A stretch of DNA of 64,000 bases, taken from CADEDV01 sp964596345 (GTDB lineage: Bacteria > Bacteroidota > Bacteroidia > Chitinophagales > Chitinophagaceae). The DNA is taken from assembly GCA_964596345.1 (NCBI GenBank), contig CAZQSZ010000007.1, positions 124,001 to 188,000 of the forward strand. The letters are read 5' to 3'. Positions within the stretch are counted from its first letter, which is position 1, and the number at the start of each line of letters is the position of its first letter. The position numbers were made by a program, and so were the translations under genes. Positions 44,700 to 51,437 of the stretch are shown here, piece by piece. Below the pieces are notes generated by a model. That model made no database searches. It was given only the letters and a program-made list of their open reading frames with translations, and was not told the DNA's origin.

Positions 44700-44948
44700 A
44701 TGTCACATTACGTTTATATCATACAAAGTTGTAAAGACAATCGTTATTATATTGGTGAAACGGCTGATGTTAATGCAAGATTGATTTTCCACAATTCAGG
44801 CAGACAACGCTCAACACGGAACCGAATTCCTTTCCGGTTAGTAGTAGTTGAGGAATATACTTGCAAGAAAGACGCATTAAAAAGAGAGCAACAAATCAAA
44901 TCATGGAAAGGTGGGGAAGCATTCAAAAAATTGATCGGAGGGATGTAG
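44700..44948 (+). CDS. Small GIY-YIG nuclease-domain protein (URI type) inside a tRNA-Pro array
   Basis: An 82-residue single-domain GIY-YIG endonuclease: YVYIIQSCKDNRYYIGETAD carries the YVY...YIG strands, followed by R27-x-x-x-H31 (NARLIFHNSGRQ), a catalytic-type E51/E52 in RLVVVEEYTCKKDALKREQQ, and the tail IKSWKGGEAFKKLI that is usual in the family. The last codons and the TAG stop lie in a duplicated tRNA-Pro acceptor sequence (GGGATGTAG from 44940). The ATG directly follows the terminator of the preceding tRNA and no ribosome site is visible. Homologous small ORFs are common in Bacteroidota; the tRNA bracketing suggests a mobile, homing-like element. Confidence 0.9.
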   Translation: MSHYVYIIQSCKDNRYYIGETADVNARLIFHNSGRQRSTRNRIPFRLVVVEEYTCKKDALKREQQIKSWKGGEAFKKLIGGM

Positions 44949-45014
44949 CCCCGCCAACGGCGGGGCACTACGTTCGGGACGTAGGGGTCGCTGGTTCGAA
45001 TCCAGTCATCCCGA
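44940..45014 (+). pseudogene. tRNA-Pro(CGG)-like pseudogene with GC hairpin in place of the D arm
   Basis: Starts GGGATGTAGC, identical to the 5' end of the tRNA at 44589 but lacking its first C (A at 44939). The D arm is replaced by an 8-bp hairpin GCCCCGCC-AAC-GGCGGGGC (44948-44966). From 44965 to 45016 it is identical to the tRNA-Pro(CGG), with intact anticodon arm, T arm and 3' acceptor strand. Without G18-G19 and a normal D stem it is unlikely to be a working tRNA. It keeps its own terminator. Confidence 0.8.
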
Positions 45015-45022
45015 CCCTTTAT

Positions 45023-45056
45023 AAAAGATTCCATGCCAAACAGGAATCTTTTATTT
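45023..45056 (+). terminator. Terminator after the tRNA-Pro-like copy
   Basis: A 10-bp perfect stem (45023-45032 with 45043-45052), 10-base loop, T-rich tail. Confidence 0.88.
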
Positions 45057-45214
45057 TTTATGCCCGTCAATTATTGTGATAGGTAACCCTGCTCCTGGTG
45101 GAAGACTAAGTCAGAAACTAGAAATCGCCCCTGTTCACATCGGACCATCCTTTCATATACAGTTTTAAAGAACTTTTAAGATGAGTAACCGCTCATAATT
45201 TTTTTTCAACACAC

Positions 45215-45245
45215 TTGAAAATCTGACTGAAATACGTTTACTTTG
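45215..45245 (+). promoter_or_regulatory. Candidate Bacteroidota promoter for the small membrane protein
   Basis: TTG at 45215-45217 and TTACTTTG at 45238-45245 (one mismatch to TAnnTTTG) are 20 bases apart, the right spacing for -33/-7 elements. The ATG at 45283 is 37 bases further. The rest of the gap 45057-45214 shows nothing I recognise. Confidence 0.5.
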
Positions 45246-45282
45246 TATTTCAAAGCACTTTTTATTTATTAAAATAAGTAAG

Positions 45283-45606
45283 ATGATCTTAAAACAAAAA
45301 ATTACTATGACTGGTAAAACAACTGCTGCGGATATTATGAGCTGGTTATTTGGTATCGTTGTTGTTGCGATTGGTACCGTGAATGTATTTTGGGGAAATG
45401 ATGTGGGTTTTGGAATTTTCCTGCTCCTGCTTTCATTGGTTTATTTTCTCCCTGTAAATTCCATTCTGAACAGGCTTACGGGTTTTTCTGTTCCTAAAAT
45501 GGGAATCGTAAAGATCGTGCTGGGAATATTTATAATTTGGGCATCAGTGGGAGTAGGTGAACTTTTTGATAAGGTTGACCTGATGATACATGATCTCCGC
45601 GGTTGA
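45283..45606 (+). CDS. Small membrane protein, unknown function
   Basis: A 107-residue protein with three hydrophobic segments (about 16-36, 41-58 and 76-92) and a charged C-terminus EKVDLMIHDLRG-like (reads DKVDLMIHDLRG). The start may be at the first Met or at Met9. A plausible promoter lies upstream. I do not recognise a family; the layout resembles generic small inner-membrane proteins. Confidence 0.65.
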   Translation: MILKQKITMTGKTTAADIMSWLFGIVVVAIGTVNVFWGNDVGFGIFLLLLSLVYFLPVNSILNRLTGFSVPKMGIVKIVLGIFIIWASVGVGELFDKVDLMIHDLRG

Positions 45607-45622
45607 TGTAAGTAACCCTGTT

Positions 45623-48600
45623 TTAATTCTTCACTGCTGTATCCGCTGCCGGTTTTTTCTTTTTATTGAACAGAGTATTGATCGTGTTCTTAATGGTCTG
45701 CTCTGATTTCTTTTTGGTACTGTCTGCAGCGTTGGATCTTACCGAATCCTTGTTGCCAAACAACCGGTCCTGTGCTTCTTTTTTCAAATCATTCACCACC
45801 TGGTTCTTTACACTGGTGAGACTGTCTTTGATCGTTTGTTTCACCGTATCCACTTTGGCTTTGGCAAAATCAACTGCCTGCTGCTGCATTTCTTTCACCG
45901 CATCACCCGCCACTTCTTTCAATTCTGTTTTTAGTGTGGGATTGGAGATACTGCCGCCCATTTTGAAACTGAAGTCCACCATTTCCCCCAGCTTTACCGG
46001 GATGCCTTTATTGCCGGCCTGTGTCACCAGGTTATTGAGTATATTATTTCCTTCCCTGCCGAGGTATTTCCTGGGCACTTTCATCTGTATCACATAATCG
46101 ATTGACTGGTCAAGACCGTGCATACCGCCGATCAGCATATCAATATCTTTCACTTTCACACTAAAAGGTTTTACCAGCACCTTGCCTTTGGCAAACTCAA
46201 TATAATTTTTTACATCTTTTATCGTGACTGATTTCAATTCATCAATTTGCAGTGTACTGGCAATCTTTTCCAGCGGGGCAAATTTTTTCAATATTCCTTC
46301 GATCAGTAAAAGATTGCCCTTGCCGCTCAGGGTGCTGAGGTCAGGCATCATGTCGCCCCCTAAGTTGCCATTCATCGTCAGTTGTGAATTCAGTTTGCCA
46401 GCTAAGAACTGTCCAACAGGCATTAGCTTTTGCACCGTATTGAAAGAGAAGAATGCTTTTTGCACATCAATATTTTTCACATCATAGGCCATGGAGATAG
46501 CTGGTTCTTTCTTATTGTTTTTGGTGGAATAAGAACCGTCAAATACCATAGTGCCGTCAAGGGCTTCTGCCTTTACGTTTTGCAGTTTCACCGTTTCATC
46601 ATTCAGCAGCAGGGTGCCGTTGATATTATTATAATCAACCTTGTCATATTTCACGGTACCGGCTTTCGCATGGATGGTAAGGTTCATATTGGCCGGAACG
46701 GCAAACGGATCAGCAGTTGCAGGGGAAGCATTGCTGGTCGTCGTGGTATCTGTTCCCATCCAGTCGTTCAGGTTCATTTTATCGGCAGTCAGGTTCAGTG
46801 TTCCTGCCAGCGGCTGATCCTGCATCGCATAGCCTACCAGGTTGTTGAACGTTCCGTTGGCCGAGAAATTTGTACTCAGGTAATTACCAACAAGATTATT
46901 AAGCGTTAGATTTTTCGAGCTGAAGCTGAGTGCTGAATTTGAAATAGCTAGGCCGGTTGGATAAGCGGTAGATACATATTTAAAGTTATTCAACCCGGCT
47001 GTTCCGTTGATGATGATCTTATCATACTCGCTTTTATCAATCGCTGTTTTAGTACCACTGAACCCAAGGTCAGCATTCAAAATACCACTGATACTGGTGC
47101 CAGGTTCCAGTTGCGTAAACTGTTTGATATTGTCTAAGGTGAACCTTCCTTTGGCCGCACCGGAGAAATCTACTGTCGACATGGGGTGACGGAGTTGCAG
47201 ATTAAAATCAACCGGGTCTTTGCCTACTTCAATATGCCCGGCAGTTATATCCACCGATGTATTATCGGCAATGCCGCCGCTGTTGGCTACCTGCACTTTC
47301 ATATTCCCGTTTTGAATGGGTTGGGGAAATGCGGAAGAAGCATAGAGCAGGTTATTGATATCCAGGAAACCACCGGCAGTGAAATTGCCCTGCTGGTTTT
47401 CCAGTGCAGCCATATTGCCTTTGGCAAAAAGATCTGCCCAAACCAGGCCCGCCAGTTTTGTTCCGGCATCTAATTTTATGAACCTGGAAAGATTGGCCAG
47501 GTCCAGTTTTCCTTTGGCAGCAGCATCAATGTACTGAACGGTTTCGGGGTTTTTAAAGAAGAGTTTGAAATCGAAAGGCTCTTTGTCCATTTCCACATGT
47601 CCTTTGGAAATATCAATGACCGTATTATCTGTTTTGCCATCCGGGTTGCTGACATGCATTGCCAGCTGGATATTTTTTACGGGTTGGGGCAGATCAGGAT
47701 ACTGGAAGAAGCCATCCTTCACTTCCAGGTTCACATCATAGGCCGGTAACTGCTGCGGGCTGTATATTCCTTTTACAAAACCATTAAAGGCTGCAGTGCC
47801 GCTGGTTTTGATCGTTGCAAAATCCTGTTTGTAAATACCGGGAATCAGTGAAAGGATGTCTTTAAATTCATTGGACGGGGTATTGAATTTTATATCCATG
47901 CCATAGGTGCTGTCATTTACCAGCTGAAAAAAACCATCCGCATTCAGCTTCAGGTTATTGACTTGGATCGCATCGGTTTTGAAACGGTATTTGCTGTTGG
48001 TATTGTCAATCTGTATGTCTGCATCAATAGCAGTTTGGGCATTGGCCAGGTAAGGAACAGCAGCATAGATAAAATCAGTGGATGCTGTTTTGGTTTTGGT
48101 ACTCAACGTGAATACATCTTCTGTAAAATCACCGCTGCCTTCATGATCAAGACCGGTTAGTTCAGCGACCATGTCACTGCTTTCATCTTTATAATAGATA
48201 TAGCCATCACTGATCTCGTAATGCTTCAGGTTCATTTTAAATTCAGAAGGAGAGTTGTCTGCCGTGCCTGTTGTATCAGTACTTTCTTTCGTGATATCCC
48301 AGTTGGCTTTTCCTTCTTTAGTCACTAAGGCATGGATGCGGGGTGATTGCACATATACGCCATATACTTTTATATCTTTTCCTTTGATCACACTGACCAG
48401 GTTGACGGAAGCATCCAGTGTTGCAGCCGACAGTAAAGTATCGTTTGCAAATTCATTGGTGCCAACCACCGACAGGTCTTCCAGCGCAATAGAAACTTTG
48501 GGGAAATGCCGGAACAGGGACAGGCTTACCTCTTTAAAATCAACAGTGGCAGTAAGGCTTTTATTGATCTCTTTCCTGACCAGCTCTGTGATCTGTTTTT

Positions 48601-48691
48601 TAAATAGTATGGGAATTAAAAAAGCAGCGGCGATCAGTACCAGCAGGCTGATGCCCGTGATCTTTCCTATTTTTTTCAGTTTTTTCTTCAT
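45623..48691 (-). CDS. AsmA-family protein
   Basis: A 1022-residue inner-membrane-anchored periplasmic protein of the AsmA group, relatives of which are thought to move phospholipids between membranes (bridge-like lipid transfer). The ATG at 48691 starts KKKLKKIGKITGIS and a single N-terminal membrane helix (about 10-31). Then comes the AsmA N-terminal domain, long stretches of beta-strand repeats with recurring D-I-S/T-x-G-H-x-E-x-x-K-x-P-x-D-F units (around residues 370 and 490), and the AsmA_2-like C-terminal part (MNLTIHAKAGTVKYDKVDYN, VKVKDIDMLIGGMHGLDQSI). The tail is Lys/Asp-rich and helical. Monocistronic. Confidence 0.9.
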   Translation of the reverse strand: MKKKLKKIGKITGISLLVLIAAAFLIPILFKKQITELVRKEINKSLTATVDFKEVSLSLFRHFPKVSIALEDLSVVGTNEFANDTLLSAATLDASVNLVSVIKGKDIKVYGVYVQSPRIHALVTKEGKANWDITKESTDTTGTADNSPSEFKMNLKHYEISDGYIYYKDESSDMVAELTGLDHEGSGDFTEDVFTLSTKTKTASTDFIYAAVPYLANAQTAIDADIQIDNTNSKYRFKTDAIQVNNLKLNADGFFQLVNDSTYGMDIKFNTPSNEFKDILSLIPGIYKQDFATIKTSGTAAFNGFVKGIYSPQQLPAYDVNLEVKDGFFQYPDLPQPVKNIQLAMHVSNPDGKTDNTVIDISKGHVEMDKEPFDFKLFFKNPETVQYIDAAAKGKLDLANLSRFIKLDAGTKLAGLVWADLFAKGNMAALENQQGNFTAGGFLDINNLLYASSAFPQPIQNGNMKVQVANSGGIADNTSVDITAGHIEVGKDPVDFNLQLRHPMSTVDFSGAAKGRFTLDNIKQFTQLEPGTSISGILNADLGFSGTKTAIDKSEYDKIIINGTAGLNNFKYVSTAYPTGLAISNSALSFSSKNLTLNNLVGNYLSTNFSANGTFNNLVGYAMQDQPLAGTLNLTADKMNLNDWMGTDTTTTSNASPATADPFAVPANMNLTIHAKAGTVKYDKVDYNNINGTLLLNDETVKLQNVKAEALDGTMVFDGSYSTKNNKKEPAISMAYDVKNIDVQKAFFSFNTVQKLMPVGQFLAGKLNSQLTMNGNLGGDMMPDLSTLSGKGNLLLIEGILKKFAPLEKIASTLQIDELKSVTIKDVKNYIEFAKGKVLVKPFSVKVKDIDMLIGGMHGLDQSIDYVIQMKVPRKYLGREGNNILNNLVTQAGNKGIPVKLGEMVDFSFKMGGSISNPTLKTELKEVAGDAVKEMQQQAVDFAKAKVDTVKQTIKDSLTSVKNQVVNDLKKEAQDRLFGNKDSVRSNAADSTKKKSEQTIKNTINTLFNKKKKPAADTAVKN

Positions 48692-48798
48692 AACCTGCTG
48701 TTGCTGTTGATTGGACAGCCAAAATTGCAAATATGAAGCCAGAAAGAAAAGGTAAACTTACTTAGGGGTCGTTCTTCCGGGAAACGCTGCAAAGTCTT

Positions 48799-49248
48799 TT
48801 ACATATCCGGAATATTGGGTTCCACTAATCTTTTCAATTTATCCAGCGACTCCTGCCAGCCAAGGTAACAGGCTTCTGCGGGTATCACGGCGGGAATACC
48901 TGTTTGCGTGGCGGTCAGTTCAGTGCCCACGGATACTTTTTTAAGCGAGATCGTCGTGATCATTTCACCGGGCAGGTTCGGGTCATCAAATACATCCGTG
49001 TACTTCAGGAATTCGCCGGGTATGATCTCCAGGTACTTTCCACCAAAGGAGTGCCCGTTGCCGGTTGTGAAATTGGTGAAGGTCATCCTGTAACTGCCAC
49101 CGGTTTTTACTTCCATCTTGTGCACTTCGCATACAAAGCCATAGGGTGGAAGCCAGGCCGCCATCGCCTGTGCATCGGTAAAGGCACGATATACTTTTTC
49201 AGGAGGTGCTGCCAGCACCCGGTGTAATGTTACGCTGTTGGTTGACAT
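48799..49248 (-). CDS. SRPBCC/AHSA1-family protein
   Basis: A 149-residue helix-grip protein of the AHSA1 type (activator of Hsp90 homologue C-terminal-like): VTLHRVLAAPPEKVYRAFTD, MAAWLPPYGFVCEV, and FTNFTTGNGHSFGGKYLEI with EFLKYTDVF, and a C-terminal W-x-x-S-L-D-x-L. Ligand unknown. First of four small unrelated leftward genes (with DUF2200, DUF1801 and a hypothetical). Confidence 0.88.
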   Translation of the reverse strand: MSTNSVTLHRVLAAPPEKVYRAFTDAQAMAAWLPPYGFVCEVHKMEVKTGGSYRMTFTNFTTGNGHSFGGKYLEIIPGEFLKYTDVFDDPNLPGEMITTISLKKVSVGTELTATQTGIPAVIPAEACYLGWQESLDKLKRLVEPNIPDM

Positions 49249-49299
49249 GTTGTAAGTTTTAATACCGTTATTCAGAATGGATCCATTTATAAAATATCC

Positions 49300-49647
49300 T
49301 TATTTCCTTAATATCTTTTCCATTGCCTTTCCTTTAGCCAGCTCATCAATGAGTTTATCCATGTACCGGATCTTTTGCATCAGCGGTTCTTCGATGTCCT
49401 CCACCCGGTAGCCGCAAATAACACCGGTGATCTTTGATGCGTTGGGGTGCAGCTTTGCTTCCGCAAAAAAGGTTTCCATATCCACCTTCTTATCGATCTG
49501 TTGCTGCAATTGTTTGGGGGTACAGCCGGTGAGCCAGCAAATGATGGTATCGAGCTCGGCTTTTGTATGCCCCTTTGTTTCTACTTTTTTCAGGTAGTGG
49601 GGGTATACACCGGCAAAGACCAGTTTATAGACTCGTTCAATTTTCAT
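49300..49647 (-). CDS. DUF2200-family protein
   Basis: A 115-residue protein matching the DUF2200 pattern from end to end: VYKLVFAGVYPHYLKKVETK near the start, then DTIICWLTG, FFAEAKLHPNASKITGVICG and EDIEEPLMQKIRYMDKLIDE. Function unknown. It lies 33 bases from the DUF1801 gene on the same strand; the two families often occur near each other in small accessory clusters. Confidence 0.9.
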   Translation of the reverse strand: MKIERVYKLVFAGVYPHYLKKVETKGHTKAELDTIICWLTGCTPKQLQQQIDKKVDMETFFAEAKLHPNASKITGVICGYRVEDIEEPLMQKIRYMDKLIDELAKGKAMEKILRK

Positions 49648-49680
49648 GATGGTTGTCGTTAGAGGGTAAATTTATTTTTT

Positions 49681-50073
49681 TTATTTGAGTCGTTCCAGCA
49701 CTCCTTTTCGCTTCACGATATGCTTATAGTCCCATTGAATCTCCCTTGCTTTTTTACACCAACGTTTCAGGTGTTTGGCATTGATCTCTTCTGCGGAAGT
49801 GTAAATGATGGAAGCATCTTTAAATTTCCCGGTGCCCGGCTTCAATGCTTCTTCTTCAAAACTATCACCGCTCCAGAACATGAGCCGGATGCCCGCTTTC
49901 TGTTTGCTGTACCCAACGATGGGATTGCCCTCCAGGAACCAGACCGGGTGGGCATGCCATATTTTATGTTCCGCTTCCGGCAACCCGGCACTGATCTCGG
50001 CCGCCAGCAGGTTACATATCTTTTTATCAGCAGGTGCCTGTGCCTGGTTGTAAGCTTTGATCTCTTTTGTCAT
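49681..50073 (-). CDS. DUF1801-family protein
   Basis: A 130-residue protein of the DUF1801/YdhG group, structurally related to frataxin-like folds. Visible: ICNLLAAEISAGLPEAEHKI, WHAHPVWFLEGNPIVGYSK, and LMFWSGDSFEEEALKPGTG, followed by a basic C-terminus. Function unknown. Same strand as DUF2200 and the hypothetical gene upstream. Confidence 0.88.
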   Translation of the reverse strand: MTKEIKAYNQAQAPADKKICNLLAAEISAGLPEAEHKIWHAHPVWFLEGNPIVGYSKQKAGIRLMFWSGDSFEEEALKPGTGKFKDASIIYTSAEEINAKHLKRWCKKAREIQWDYKHIVKRKGVLERLK

Positions 50074-50111
50074 GGATAAGCATATTTGGTGACAGATACT
50101 GGTTCATGGTA

Positions 50112-50612
50112 TCAATAAGTTTCAAGAAATTCCTTCAATAAACTCTCATCTTCCAATTTCAGAATAGCAGCTGCTAATTCTATATGCCCTTTTGAAACAG
50201 CCAGTGCCGATAACAAAGTTGCCGCCAGGCTTATATCCCATTTAGCATCCATCGCCTGGCGGACAAGTTCGGCAAGTTCAATTTGTATTGCCCGTAAGTA
50301 AGCCGGTTCCAGTTCTTCCGGCAGTTTTGGATTGTTTGAGTGACGTGCAATTTCAATCGTGGCAACCAGCCCGAAGACATTCCAGTCATGCAAATTCCTT
50401 TCTCTTGCTATGCGGATGATATGCGGCACTGCATAATAAGATGCCAGGCCCACATCTCCCTGGTGATGCAGTTCTCCCCAAAGTTTCGTAAAGATGGTTT
50501 TTGCTTCTCCTGTAGTTGCCTGCTCTAATTGTTGTAAGGGAACAGATGCATCATAAGGAATGTGATAGCCACCTTCCAGTTCTTTCCATTTGCTGTCTGT
50601 AAGGCTGATCAT
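50112..50612 (-). CDS. Hypothetical helical protein, unknown family
   Basis: A 166-residue all-helical protein without signal peptide. It begins ISLTDSKWKELEGGYHIPYD, then has LWGELHHQGDVGLASYYAVP and two or three helical pairs rich in Ala, Leu and Glu at the end. The pattern resembles small HEAT-like or contact-type immunity proteins (the family start S-x-W-x-x-L-x-x-x-Y-x-x-P-Y-D is shared by some immunity proteins), but no toxin gene is next to it. Function not assigned. Confidence 0.62.
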   Translation of the reverse strand: MISLTDSKWKELEGGYHIPYDASVPLQQLEQATTGEAKTIFTKLWGELHHQGDVGLASYYAVPHIIRIARERNLHDWNVFGLVATIEIARHSNNPKLPEELEPAYLRAIQIELAELVRQAMDAKWDISLAATLLSALAVSKGHIELAAAILKLEDESLLKEFLETY

Positions 50613-50640
50613 GGAATAAAGTTAATGGCTTTATTGATTA

Positions 50641-50743
50641 TTTGACGGCTTTTGCAAAGACGGTACGGAGACGCAACTTGTCCCGCCCCAGGCGGGAGTC
50701 TCAGCACAACTGTCCTTTTATTTAATGTTAATCATTGAGCCGG
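50641..50743. repeat. Intergenic repeat copy A with GC hairpin
   Basis: Begins TTTGACGGCTTTTG, contains the hairpin TCCCGCC (50681-50687) / GGCGGGA (50691-50697), a tail ending CACAACTGTCC (50705-50715), then TTATTTAATGTTAATCATTG. Copy C at 53552 has the same flanks but no hairpin; copy B at 51338 shares 25 bases exactly (50691-50715). Confidence 0.75.
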
Positions 50744-50827
50744 AGGCTACCGATAACGGAAATGCTGATTGAACTCACACGTTGTTGACTTAATTTTTAA
50801 ATAGCTACCTTACAAAAAATACGAACT

Positions 50828-51325
50828 ATGAAATGGTTATTCATCACCCTTTTGATATTTCCGCTGAGCCTGCCTGCTCAAAAGAAATTACCGATCAATT
50901 GTACAGAATTGAAGAGCAAGTTGCAGCTGTTGGAGAAATCGTTTCGATCTTTTGAAAAATGGAAAAAACAACTAATCGGGGGTAAGGATCACCAATGGAC
51001 TACCAATCAAACTTTCTGTGGTGTAAAGGGTATTGTTGAAATATACGAGGAAGACCGGACGGTGGAACTCATCTTTGATTTCACCGGCTATGATGCCACC
51101 GATGCAGAACTAATGGCGTATGTTAAAAAACTAAGTGATGCCATTACAGAGGTGTTTGATCACCTGGTCTATAGTTTTGACAAAACGGATGGAGATGAGT
51201 CGGGTGAATGGTACACGCATAACTGGTACGATTACCGGGTTACTTCATCAGGCGAAGAAGAAGTGGAATTAACCTACCCCGGTATTGATACACCCCTGGT
51301 GCTGAAATTCAGGTATAAAAAGTAA
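50828..51325 (+). CDS. Small secreted protein, unknown function
   Basis: A 165-residue exported protein: signal peptide (KWLFITLLIFPLSLPAQ) and a mature acidic domain of helix plus strands (ELKSKLQLLEKSFRSFEKWK, then FCGVKGIVEIYEEDRTVELI, and a C-terminal beta part). Two Cys (in NCTELK and FCGVK) may form a disulphide. I do not recognise the family. Repeat copies flank it on both sides. Confidence 0.65.
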   Translation: MKWLFITLLIFPLSLPAQKKLPINCTELKSKLQLLEKSFRSFEKWKKQLIGGKDHQWTTNQTFCGVKGIVEIYEEDRTVELIFDFTGYDATDAELMAYVKKLSDAITEVFDHLVYSFDKTDGDESGEWYTHNWYDYRVTSSGEEEVELTYPGIDTPLVLKFRYKK

Positions 51326-51337
51326 GGTTGGCTTTGC

Positions 51338-51371
51338 CCCGCCCCGGGCGGGAGTCTCAGCACAACTGTCC
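51338..51371. repeat. Intergenic repeat copy B with GC hairpin
   Basis: CCCGCC (51338-51343) and GGCGGG (51347-51352) form a hairpin followed by AGTCTCAGCACAACTGTCC. Bases 51347-51371 equal 50691-50715. It lies just after the secreted protein stop at 51325. Confidence 0.75.
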
Positions 51372-51437
51372 CAACGTTTCTTATTCATAATTGAACCAAA
51401 TACTACGGACAACCGGGATAAAACCTGTTTGGTTATA

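Noticed and set aside
44747..45070. A 107-codon minus-strand open frame across the GIY-YIG gene and the tRNA copy
   Set aside because: It is antisense to the GIY-YIG gene and translates tRNA sequence (the WIRTSDPYVPNVVP-type string is a common tRNA-derived artefact).
44861..45079. A 72-codon plus-strand open frame ending in GVAGSNPVIPT
   Set aside because: That ending is translated tRNA-Pro; the frame overlaps the GIY-YIG gene out of frame.
45057..45214. Possible small RNA between the tRNA-like copy and the membrane protein
   Set aside because: I looked for SRP, 6S and tmRNA features and saw none; there is no convincing promoter or terminator pair.
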